Positions 1 through 15,000 of a stretch of 64,000 bases of DNA are shown piece by piece (position 1 is the first letter of the stretch; each line of letters opens with the position of its first letter). This DNA comes from Stenopsyche tienmushanensis. Taxonomy: Eukaryota; Arthropoda; Insecta; Trichoptera; Stenopsychidae. The stretch spans positions 558,001 to 622,000 of the forward strand of contig WACJ01000103.1 of assembly GCA_008973525.1 (NCBI GenBank), written 5' to 3'. Made by a program: the position numbers and the translations under genes. A model generated the notes under the pieces. It worked only from the letters and a program-made list of their open reading frames with translations, was not told where the DNA came from and made no database searches.

Positions 1-185
1 TTCCTCCTTGACTGTTCTGGAGTGGCGTTTTTAGCCGAGTACCACTACTCCTTTGCAAAATCTATTCCTTCAGAAGTAAACTGGCAGGCTTGCACGGTAA
101 CCCTATCTTTTTTATTTTTGCAACACATTAATAGACAAAAATAGCTGAACAACAGAAAGCAGATGCCATAAATGTTGAACATTAA
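1..185 (+). repeat. Dispersed repeat family A, copy 1
   Basis: About 185 bp match, with substitutions, the reverse complement of 23402-23590 and, over a shorter stretch, the plus strand of 49060-49190. Shared blocks include GTAAACTGGCAGGCTTGCAC and the run around CAACACATTAATAGACAAAAATAG. I see no coding sequence and no inverted ends within the window; this copy may continue off the left edge. It lies just downstream of the NSUN2 stop codon. Class unknown. Confidence 0.75.
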
Positions 186-242
186 GAAGTAGTCCGAAGA
201 AATTAACGAATATTAAGTGCTATCTACAATGTTAAGGTTCAT

Positions 243-4271
<4,029 letters not shown>

Positions 4272-5639
4272 GCTGCAATTGAACACAACGCTGAACTGTC
4301 ACAAAATGAGGTTAGGTACACGTGCCGATCATATACAGACAATAACGTGTCAGAATACGACCATGTCTTTTAGCGTAAAAATCGCATTTTTAAAAATGTA
4401 ATTAATTTAATAATTGAAAATGTATGCTATAAAATTTTAAAATATTACATTCGGTTATTTAAAAATTAAATATACTTATTTTAATCATTTTGCAGAAATT
4501 CAGCACAATTGATTGTTTAAAAAATATTTTTATTTACGCTATAATTTATATAATTATTTGCATCTAGCTTAGATATTTTGATTGTGTATTAAAGTGCACC
4601 TAAATACATTGTTCTGAAAATGACATGACTTTTAATAGAACATGTCAACTTGATAAGCAAATGATTACATTTGTGACCTTCGACAATATTTACTTTGGTC
4701 ATTTGATGTGTTTATTAGACGGCAATTGGCAGACTCGATCCATACTTATCTGACGACCGTCTCCAAATCAATTCCACCATTACACTTGTGAAGAAGACCA
4801 CTCGATAACCGGATTTAGAGGTCAGTGTCCATCGATTATTATTGTTTGAATCTAGGAATTGTTGCTTTTTTGTTATAAAATATATATTTTAAGGCCATCC
4901 AATACTATATTTCATTATCAAGAGTCTTTTGGCAAAGTATTAAATATGAATATGCATTTAAAGAATTGTGTTATAATGTCGAAAAAATGGATTGCCACAA
5001 ATTTGCATCCTTATCTTTGAACTTGATGAAATGATCAATGAAAATGGTGTCCATTTTATGATCATATAATTTATAAAAATGAAGCTATTCATATTGCATT
5101 GTAATGATTAGTTCCATAACATTTCTGGCTTAATTTGATCTCCCTATTGTTTATTGTATTGACACTCTTTATTGACATTTGTCAATTTGACAATACAAAA
5201 TATAGCGACACTATTATCGTCGGTCAATGGCATGGCATCTATTGTAGAGCACATCAAAAATAATCGATAAAAAACCGATAAGATCAATATATTGATGTAG
5301 TTCTTAGATGTACATCGTCGATAATGTTGCGAGACATATTGATCGTGTGATTATTTTGAAGTGCAATCTTGATAAATCACTCCAGTTCAATAATTCATAT
5401 AGATAAGCCCTTGTATTTTGCTAAAAGTCTTATAAGACATCCAAGAATTCACCATGCTTATACTATGCCAATGTAAATATGTGCCAAAACAGGTTTTCAA
5501 ACATGTCTATTTTATGCAAATTTCAATTATCGACTTATTTCCATCCAACATATTGTAGAAAAAAGCTGCCATCTTTTATGCCCAGTGCATAAAATAATAC
5601 TTTTTAAGCAAGCTAGTGCCATCTTTGGCTTTGTATAAA
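4272..5639. other. AT-rich intergenic DNA upstream of NSUN2
   Basis: No coding exon found. The NSUN2 promoter should lie in the first few hundred bases; a CACGTG E-box occurs at about 4319 on an otherwise AT-rich background. The rest is low-complexity AT-rich sequence without recognisable repeats. Confidence 0.5.
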
Positions 5640-5800
5640 CAGGACTAGAGAACAAGGGGTGGTAAAGCAGTAATCGTTCTGTAGACTGTAGATATGGCGT
5701 CCGATCGCGAGGCGTACATTCGTCATGTCAGCGGCCCGAAAAGCGGACCGGTTGGATACACAGACCTTGTGGCCACTCCGTCCTAAAAGAACAAAAAGGT
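5640..5800 (+). repeat. Dispersed hairpin repeat family H, copy 1
   Basis: Shares GGCGTCCGATCGCGAGGCG with 50490-50510 and a core GTCAGCGG..CGAAAAGCGGACCGG followed by ACAGACCTTGTGGCCACT with the other copies (12414, 35075 reverse, 44880, 45440, 50460). The 17-nt hairpin is at 5733-5749 and here has one mismatch. No coding potential. Confidence 0.75.
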
Positions 5801-6261
5801 TTGGCCAGACCATCTTATGAACGGAAGGGTTAAATAAATTTCGAGCACATCAAGCTCAAATGGTTTGCCGTCACTTGCTTATAACCAAATGCATTAATTT
5901 GAAACGACCCAAATGAATTTCACACAGAAAATAAGCATTCAATTCCTTCAAATCCAAAATAAGACAATCATTTAGATCCCTTATTTGAGTTTTTAAATGC
6001 ACAAAAGTCATAAATATAATATTAAAATCTTGATGCAACCCAAAGATCGTACGCTTGTATCGATTTTTTATTAAAATCCCTATGGCGTATATCAAATATT
6101 TAATCATGAAAATTTGTTTTGTCTGTAATTATGTTTGAACAAGGCTTAATAACTATTTTGCTGTGGAAAATTTATGCAATTTGCAAAGTAATTTGCGCGA
6201 AGTTGTTGATAATTTTTATAAACTCAATTGATTTTAATGAAGCTTATATGATCATTTATAT

Positions 6262-6890
6262 TACGGGAACCATCCAGAAATTAAGGTTACAACATTAATG
6301 TAGGATCAAAAAATGCTTGTATTTAAATGATATTCCGGTGTAAGCATTCTGGACGCTCATCTCGCACACAACTTCTTGTGATCAAGTTTTTCTGACACAA
6401 TTTTATCAAGGAGGCTTCGAGAAGTGTCAGGAAATTCTTCCTGAAGGTTGTCAAGCGTCACACGGCGATAATTTCGCATTTGTTCTTCAATTTTTTGCAC
6501 AAATTCGTCAGAAATCACTGATGATCTTCCACTCCTTGCCTAGTCGTGAATATCAGTACGGTCTTCTTTGAACAATTTAACCCACTTCGTGACATGATGT
6601 CGACTCATCACATCACTACCATAAGCTTTCACGAGCTTCCGATGGATATTCGCAGCGGTATTGTTCTGCAAAGCCAAAAAACTGATGACCGCGAGGATCT
6701 CGCACGTACATGAGGTGGTGAGAGCGCGCGACGACCTCTCCATCAGAATAGTTTACTGTGACTGAACAAAATGGCCGACAAACACGCGAACCCAACCAAA
6801 CTGACCGTTATGACGACTTTAAAACAAAAAAAAATCCCTTGGCGTCAGGATGCCCTGTAACCTTATTTTCTAGATGACCCTCGAAAATAA
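6262..6890 (-). mobile_element. Internally deleted mariner-like element
   Basis: Imperfect terminal inverted repeats (AGAAATTAAGGTTAC on the left against AGAAAATAAGGTTAC on the right, read inwards) bound about 630 bp. The minus strand encodes a mariner N-terminal HTH region from about 6743 (KLVKAYGSDVMSRHHVTKWV) through a GRSSVISDEF segment to EKLDHKKLCAR. One stop breaks the frame at about 6541 and the DDE catalytic half is absent. A full-length mariner is about 1.3 kb, so this is a non-autonomous deletion derivative. Confidence 0.82.
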
Positions 6891-7109
6891 TAAAAATCAA
6901 TGGCGTTGTTCGAAGCGTCAATTGTATTCAATTCAACGTCTTCAATTCAATCAGACGATGCTGATTGCTTTGAAAAATATGCCACATTGACCGCACAAAT
7001 ACAAGATGATATTGTCATGTTGTAAATTTGAATTTCATACACTTTCACTGTGCACGTTTGTCATTTGTGCTTTCATGGAAAGGTTCGGAAAATGTATCCA
7101 ATCGGTTGT

Positions 7110-7345
7110 CTGATGGCATGGGGGACGGAGGCGCGGGGGGCGGAAGAATTTTATTACGCGCTTTTAAAAAGAAAGAGAAAGGCAATATTAAAGTATATAA
7201 TACTGGTGCATTTAAAAGCACAATCAGTCGCCGACGGCCACCCGACCTGTACGGATCGCTTCGCCGCCGCGCTGATTGCCCCGTAGTCCTACCGTCTTCA
7301 CACATAATTTGTTTTATTTCAGTTTTGGGCCCCATGCGGTCCAAT
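7110..7345. other. Unexplained GC-rich island in intergenic DNA
   Basis: A local jump in GC and CpG in an AT-rich context, with GGAGGCGCGGGGGGCGG at about 7127 and a second GC block at 7230-7290. Both strands stay open for about 100 codons, but neither translation resembles a family I know. A loose inverted pair (CAATCAG / CTGATTG) brackets the second block. It could be an unannotated exon or promoter, or a foreign insert. Confidence 0.35.
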
Positions 7346-7949
7346 ATGCCTACCAATCAATAGAGAAATAAGTGCATGTTAACTCTTCTATCAATAAAAT
7401 ATCTGGCCAGACCATCATGATTTTGCAATGAGTTTTTTTTAAATAGTAGTTATGTATAGATCTTACCAAATCTCCTTCAAATCAATCTAAGAGTTTAATT
7501 TAGATTTAAAATTTTATAAAACCAGAGCCCATAAAATAAGTTTGGCTAGACCTAGATATTTTTTTCAAAGGGTTTATACAGGATATCACATTTAATCTTC
7601 ATTTACCAAAATATTTTGTTCCATTTTTAAGAAATCCTTTTTGCATCATATGTTTAAAAAACACCCAAGTTATTTTTTACCTGTGCTACAGAAAATGTTT
7701 TCGAATCATATATTTAGATATGGTAAAAACCAGATTAGTATATTTCGTACGATAGTTTGTTTATCTATTTAATTGAGGGGAGTACATTAAATAATTTCAT
7801 TGACAGAAGGGTTAACAAAACGGCAATTGAAACACAACCGATCATTGCAAAGGACGATATCAAAAACAACATCTAAGAGGATTGCAATAAGAATATTTTT
7901 CGTTCGGTCTTCCATTGTTTATGTTCTATTCCGGCTTGTTTTTTAAGTA

Positions 7950-8333
7950 CAATAGAACCTCGATTATCCGGATTCATTGGGGATGAAAGTAGTCTGGATA
8001 ACGAAAATTCGGATAATCGAAAATAATTATAATTATCAGAGAAAGTATGAATAATTTTTAGCAGTAACTTTTCCCCATGAATTTTAACTTCCCTGATACC
8101 ATGTCGTCTTTTGAATTTTTCAAGCCAGATACCAGATATTGGCTGTCCAGTTGAACGTCTTTGTATGAACCACATAAAAATACACTCTTCAACTTCTGTA
8201 TTTTCTGATTTTTTCATAGCTTTCGCTCTGAGCTTCCATCTTCAGATATTAAACAATTAATAAAATTATGTGAGCCAAAATGGACAATTTTTTGGTTTTA
8301 TTTTGAACAATCCGGATAATTGAGGTTCTACTG
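7950..8333 (-). mobile_element. Pogo/Tigger-like (jerky-type) element, internally deleted
   Basis: Terminal inverted repeats of about 25 bp start CAATAGAACCTCGATTATCC on the left and CAGTAGAACCTCAATTATCC on the right, each flanked by TA, the pogo/Tc1 target duplication. The minus strand at about 8050-8217 encodes part of a CENP-B/jerky-like DNA-binding region: EECIFMWFIQRRSTGQPISG, then joined directly to WLEKFKRRHGIREVKIHGEK. The segment between the two helices and the whole DDE domain are missing, so it is a 384-bp non-autonomous copy. Confidence 0.85.
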
Positions 8334-8524
8334 TAGTTTGGTGATCCTTACATTAAATATATATTTTTAATTTTTTTTTTTGCATATTACCGAAATTTCA
8401 AAATGAATATGCACAAAAATAAAAATAAAAAATTTTGAATTTATTTTTATTCGAAATAAATATTTTTATCAATCAAAATAATATTCAATTTTATTCGTAC
8501 GGGTTGTAAAATAGGAAACTGTTG

Positions 8525-8645
8525 TGCGCATGCGCAGTGTAGAGATTCGTCTCTGGGAGTTTGTTACGTTATTTGACATCAGTGCCGGTCACCTTTAATA
8601 ATATTCAAATAATAGACGTCAAAGTGTTAAGATGGCTGCCGCAAC
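8525..8645 (+). promoter_or_regulatory. Likely OPLAH promoter: NRF1 palindrome plus YY1-like site
   Basis: A perfect 12-bp NRF1-type palindrome TGCGCATGCGCA lies at 8525-8536, a GACGTCA half-CRE at about 8615, and a YY1-like AAGATGGCTGCCGC at 8629-8642. YY1-like sites often sit at or just after transcription starts. A TTTTACAG acceptor at 9080-9087, 3 nt before the OPLAH ATG, suggests a leader intron between here and the start codon. Motif matches are seen; promoter function is inferred. Confidence 0.55.
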
Positions 8646-8921
8646 ATGTATTAGGCTAATTAAATACAGAACATAACATATGTTATCATTGAACAAATAT
8701 TTTATTTTTTGAGAGAGATGATAATATGATAAAGCTATATGCTAATTATTATCTTATTGGTCTATTTCCTAATGTAATTTCTAGTGTAATCGTGATAGTC
8801 GCAATAAAGCAACGCTATCTTAGCTAGCGGTGGACTACAACTCATATTATTTAAGACGGATTCCACGGCTAAAGTCTCAACATGTAATTAATATAAGCGA
8901 GAATTGAATATATAACAATGT

Positions 8922-9043
8922 CCTGTCGTATACCCAAAATCCTGTTGTATACCCAAAATCCTTTCATATACCCAAAATCCTGTCATATACTCAAAATCTT
9001 GACATATACTCAAAAACTTGTTATGTACTCAAAATCTTGTTGT
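8922..9043 (+). repeat. 19-bp tandem repeat in the OPLAH leader
   Basis: About six copies of a 19-bp unit around TACCCAAAATCCTGT, with repeat starts at 8931, 8950, 8969, 8988, 9007 and 9026. It ends about 45 nt before the OPLAH start codon, probably inside the 5' leader intron. Later copies drift to TACTCAAAATCTTG. Confidence 0.88.
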
Positions 9044-9090
9044 AAACTGATTGAGCATATTAAGATGAATTATTTTACATTTTACAGAAC

Positions 9091-12000
9091 ATGTCCGCGT
9101 CTCCAGACGGCAAATTTCAATTTGCTATAGATAGAGGCGGTACATTCACAGACGTTTTTGCAAGATGCCCAAACAACGAAATAAAAACACTTAAATTACT
9201 ATCGGAAGATCCGGGTAACTACGAAGATGCCCCGAGGGAAGGGATTCGTCGTATTCTACAACAAGTAATTTTAATCGACTAAATCTATGTATTGTTTTGC
9301 ATGCTTTTTGAAGATATCCACATATTTTAATTGACTTTCAGGAGACGGGACGAGCTTTAGACGCCGACGGAAAAGTCGATTCGTCGCTAATAGAATGGAT
9401 AAGGATGGGAACCACGGTGGCTACGAATGCGCTACTCGAAAGAAAAGGCGAAAAGATGGCACTGGTGATTACAAAAGGATTCAAAGATCTATTGTACATC
9501 GGCAATCAAGCGAGGCCCAATATATTTCAATTAGTACGTAATATATTCCATTTACGGATCATTCCGTGTGGAATATTCCATTTTACATCGGTTGAATTAA
9601 CAAACAGGACATAAGAAAACCGGAGGTGTTGTATTCGGCGGTGATTGAAGTGGATTGCCGCGTGGCTCCCGCTCTAGAAAACATATGCGATTTAAAAGGC
9701 GGCGTGTGCAAACAGGACGGAGGCTGCGGTTGGCGAACGGTCACCGGTATGCTTCGGAGCGTTCCTTTCGAACATATCACCGCCGTCATCATATTTCAGC
9801 ATTTGCGTGCATTTATTTCAGGAACGACCGGAGAAAAATTGTACGTTATAAAAGAACTGGACGCCGTCGCCGTAAGAAATGATCTTCTCAATCTTAAGAA
9901 GCAGACCGGCATCAATAGCATTGCCGTTTTGATGGCGCACAGCTATACGTACAACGATCATGAAATAATGATCGGACAAATTGCCAAGGAATTAGGTATT
10001 TATAATTCCGAATGCGATGACATTTTTTCGCATCTAAAATAACATCGTTTTTAAATTAAATAATGCAGGATTTTCGCAAGTATCGTTGTCGCACGAAGTC
10101 ATGCCGATGATTCGAGCGGTCGCAAGAGGATTCACCGCTTGCGTCGACGCCTATCTCACTCCGCATATTCAACGATACATCAACGGTTTCGCCGAAGGAT
10201 TTTCGGATAAATTGAAGAACACAAACGTATTATTTATGCAGTCGGACGGCGGTTTAACGCCGATGGAAAAGTATTCAATTTAAAAATACCGGTTGAACGA
10301 ATAAAATTCTGCGAGTTATTCAAGCGTATATTTGTAGTTTTATAGGATCACGTGCAATTCTCTCGGGGCCTGCCGGTGGCGTTGTAGGATACGCTTTGAC
10401 TACGTACCAAAAAGAAACAGATTTACCTGTCATCGGTATGATGAATTTCGTAGAAAATGTAGTATTATTCGGTATTTGTTCAATTAATACGCGTAATATA
10501 TTTTAGGCTTTGATATGGGCGGCACTTCAACGGATGTATCTCGATATGCTGGATCTTTAGAGCACGTTCACGAGGCAACTACGGCCGGTATTACGATTCA
10601 AGCGCCGCAATTAGGTATTGCTTCAAATATTTTTGTTAGATAATAAAAATTTCTTTCAACGTGTAACCAAATTTTTATTGTATAGACGTGAATACAGTAG
10701 CAGCCGGCGGAGGTTCAATCCTCACGTTTCGCTCGGGGCTATTCTGTGCCGGTCCTGAATCGGCAGGCGCACATCCCGGACCTGCATGTTATCGTAAAGG
10801 CGGTCCATTGGCCGTTACCGATGCGAATTTAGCTCTGGGAAGATTGCTACCTGAATATTTCCCCAAAATATTCGGTCAAAATGAGAACGAGACTCTCGAT
10901 AAGGGAGCCACTATTAGAGAATTTGTAAAAATAACCGAGAGGATTAATCATTTCTTAAAAGCGACAGGCGGCAAAATGATGACATCAGATGAAGTCGCGA
11001 TGGGCTTCATAGACGTAGCAAACGAAGCAATGTGTCGTCCTATCAGGTCTGTTAAATACACGTTTTGAATTAATTTTATCATTGTCAGTGAATTAATCGA
11101 CGTTTTAAATGATCCAGGGCTTTAACGACTGCGCGTGGATATGATACGTCGCATCATGCTCTGGCGTGTTTTGGCGGAGCTGGTGCACAACATGCGTGTG
11201 CTATTGCTCGTTCTCTCGCAATACACACTGTCTTTGTGCATAAATTTGCAGGTGATTTATAATAATCGAGATTTTATAGCTGGGATTTTAACGATGTTAT
11301 ATAACAAGTCCATTTTTAAAGGTATATTGTCGGCGTATGGAATGGCATTAGCGGATGTTGTGCATGAAGCACAGGCCCCGTGCGCATTGGATTATGTTCC
11401 TAAAAATTTTGATTTACTAGATGCTCAGATTGACGCACTTTCAAAGACCTGTAAAGAGAAGCTGTTATCACAGGTAAGCGTTAATATGAGACATATAGAA
11501 AAGTTAATTGTGTTTTAGATATTTTATTATAGTTTAAACCAGGGGTTATTGACTTTCCTCGACTATGATGTATTTACTACAACTCGACTCTAATAATGGG
11601 AATATCAATATGAAATATAATAGATACGGGGTTCATAATTATTCAGAATTTCATATGGTGTACCAAATACATATCATAGTAGCACGCGGGTATTTTTAGC
11701 ACGGAAAGGGAAAGGTTAATAAGCATGATGGATTTGAGAGCAATTATGGAAAGATGTAAAACCAAGACGTTTGATTCGCTTTTTGGCAAGACGAATATGA
11801 AAGATTTCATTGCACTTGCCCCAAAACCTTCATTCGGTCGAAAATCATACTTTATCTGATGAGCTTTTCAGTGATTTTTTATCTTTGAAATTTTTGTTTG
11901 GCACTGTAAAACTATAATTGAAAGTGAGGAGAGCAGTGATGAAGAAGTATTGAGTTTTGCGAGAAAGGCTATAAATAAAATTCATCAATTTCAAGCTTGG

Positions 12001-15000
12001 ATAACAAGGATGCACATACAGATGAAGACTTTGATGTTAGATGAACTGGCTGTAGAAGAATAGGAGTAATTGACAATATCCAATGCAGCTTCTGATAGAA
12101 TTACCTTATAATATTACTCCGGGTGAAGTTCTTTTATTATTCATGGATGAAAAAGTAACGTAGCCTTCTGCTAGCGGAAACGATCAGTGGAAAGCATAAC
12201 GTATCATTGCAAATTTTTTTATAGGAACAACCGTAGTAAATGCTCATGTCGTGTATCAAAAAGAAACAAATAAGAAAATTTTGGGAACTTCCATTTAAAT
12301 ATTGCTCGTACGACAAACGGAAAATGCTGGGTACGACAATCAAAAGTAGGACAAAAAAAGCATTCTATCATTTAAAAGTTCGTAAAAATCCATAGGGCAA
12401 ACACGGTATATAGATCGGAGGAGTCGGCAAAGCAGGTTCATTCGTCATGTCAGCGGTCTGAAAAGTGGACCAGTTGAACACAGACCTTGTGGCCATTCTG
12501 TCTTCTTTTAGGGCATTTTACGGCATTCATCGGGGATAGATGCGTACCCGGGGCCATCTGTACGATCACGGAAGCCCGCACAGAGGTTAAATTACATAGA
12601 TGGCTCACTGCAAATGCTCAATGCACTAACTTACGCTACTATCTTAGCTAGTTTTTTAGTTTTAAGTTACAAAATCTAGCTAATTTCTTCTCCGTGTTGG
12701 AGTACAAGTGGCCACTTTTAGAATGAGCCTGTCTTTGGGGAAATTTTTTGTCAACATGCGATGTACGGCATTTTTTTAAAGGCCGACCATGTCTGTAGTT
12801 CGCGCCCTTACACTGGACGGTCATCAAATACCATTTTGTGGATTTTCTTCACCATTTCTGGAGTGGTTACCTCAGTTCGGGGCAGGAGGGGCATGTTAGA
12901 TACTTGCCACAGGCGCTTCATACCCTCGTTACGTCTCTGATGTAGACAACGCTAAAGAGGTGGGAAATAATAACAGTTGTTGACTCGCCAATGTTAGATT
13001 TAAGAAGTGTGTGGTGATGTAAGAAAAAGGTCGGAAACCCCTGGTTTAAACGCAACATCCTTCATGATACATAATGAAAACAATAAATTGATCCGTGAAG
13101 TCGTTTATGAGAACCTTGATGATTTTAATATATTTACATTGAATATGACTAAATATAAATTTAATTGACGATAGGGTTTTGAAGAGTCGCAAATAGTTCT
13201 AGAGCCATTTTTACATATGCGCTATTTTGGGACGGACTGCGCGTTGATGTGCACTCCTTTGAAAGTGTACGATTCTAATACTACAGCGCATGGAGATTTT
13301 CTCACATCTTTCCTTACAAGGTATATTAAAATGCATTATATAGCGATAGCGTTTCTAATTAATTTGACTTTTAAAATGTATTTTACAGATATCAAAATGA
13401 ATTCGGTTTCACTATACCATCTCGGCAAATAGTAATAGACGATGTACGAGTACGAGGCGCTGCACATAGTCATTACAGTAATGAAACTGTATCGCCCGAA
13501 GCTCAAAATAAAACACCCAATCCAGAAAAGGTATATATTATTTATTACGATTGACTTGTTAATATTCTGTAACGTTTTAAAATAAAACGCGTTTTTAGAT
13601 CGTCAAAGTATACTTTAGCGGAAGTTATCAAGATACAAAGGTTTTCCAATTGAAAAATCTTCTTTACGGCCATGAAATTCTGGGACCGGCCATAATCATG
13701 GATGATCTCTCGACTATATTAGTCGAACCAGGTTATCATTTTTTAAATCTTAGATACATTTAGAATTAAGATACACAATTATTTTATGGAAATTGGCAAC
13801 AGTTGCCTTTTAATTTTTTTTAAATTATAGATTGTAATGCTGTTATTACTAGACACGGTGATATTAAGATTACGATAGGTTCAGGGCTCGTAAAACAAAT
13901 CGGAACTGCGTTAGATTCAATTCAGCTTAGCATATTTTCACATCGTTTCATGTCAATTGCTGAACAAATGGGAAGGTAAATTATCCATATACACGCTCAT
14001 CATCTTATTTTAACAATTAATAATACAGTAGTGTCCCTGCCGCTCCCTGTATATTTTTACACTATCACGATAAATATCGCTGTTAATCTGTGATATATTG
14101 ATTTTAGAGTTCTTCAACGGACATCCATTTCGGTGAATATAAAAGAAAGATTAGATTTTTCATGTGCGTTATTCGGTCCCGATGGAGGACTTGTTTCAAA
14201 CGCGCCACATATACCCGTACATCTCGGAGCAATGCAAGAAACGGTTCAATATCAGGTATATTCACGCATCTGCATGCGTTTAATTTAAAAGAACTTTTAA
14301 TGATCAAAATATTTCAGTTGAGAGTTCGCGGCGAAACGTTACAAGAAGGCGACGTTATCCTCTCCAATCATCCCAAAGCGGGCGGCTCTCACCTTCCCGA
14401 TTTGACAGTAATAACGCCAGTTTTCCACAAGTAATAAAATCATCGGAATAATAACGCACGATATTATATTTTTGTTTAAATACACGATTACGACTTTCAG
14501 AGGAATCAAACATCCGATTTTCTTCGTGGCTTCTCGAGGACATCATGCAGACATTGGCGGAATCACGCCGGGATCTATGCCCCCGCATTCTACGCATCTA
14601 AATCAAGAAGGCGCTGCATTTAAATCATTTTTGTTAGTTCACAACGGACAGTTCATGGAGAACGAATTGAAATATGAGCTGCGAGAGTCGAGGAATTTAA
14701 CCGACAATATATCGGATCTGAAAGCACAAGTCGCGGCAAATCAGAGGGTATCAATATTTCGGATATTCCCGTAATAAAATGTAATTGAATTTATATTCAT
14801 ACGAAATAAATGATTGCAGGGAATACAGCTGGTCGGCGAATTGATAGCGTGCTATGGATTGGAAGTCGTGCAAGCCTATATGGCACACATTCAAGCAAAT
14901 GCCGAACTTGCCGTTAGAGACATGCTAAAAGTACATGCTGAAGTATTTAAAAGCCCAAATATTTCATCGCATTTGCAAAAGCGTTACATTTAAATTATTT

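Larger units (their letters stand above)
11540..13043. mobile_element. hAT element in an OPLAH intron, 8-bp TSD GTTTAAAC
   Basis: The ends read CAGGGGTTATTGACTTTCCT on the left and CAGGGGTTTCCGACCTTTTT on the right (reverse complement), typical hAT termini. Perfect 8-bp target duplications GTTTAAAC lie at 11532-11539 and 13044-13051. The 1504-bp interior is decayed: a short open stretch from 11725 ([20 protein letters not shown]) may be transposase debris, and a family H repeat and a mariner fragment are nested inside. It lies within the intron 11474-13174 and does not disturb the exons. Confidence 0.9.

Noticed and set aside
10271..10345. An 8-nt micro-exon (10316-10323) or a frameshift between OPLAH exons 5 and 6
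   Set aside because: Using the AG at 10336-10337 instead of the one at 10344-10345 gives [11 protein letters not shown] in phase and at the family's spacing, so neither is needed. The micro-exon would also leave a 22-nt intron.
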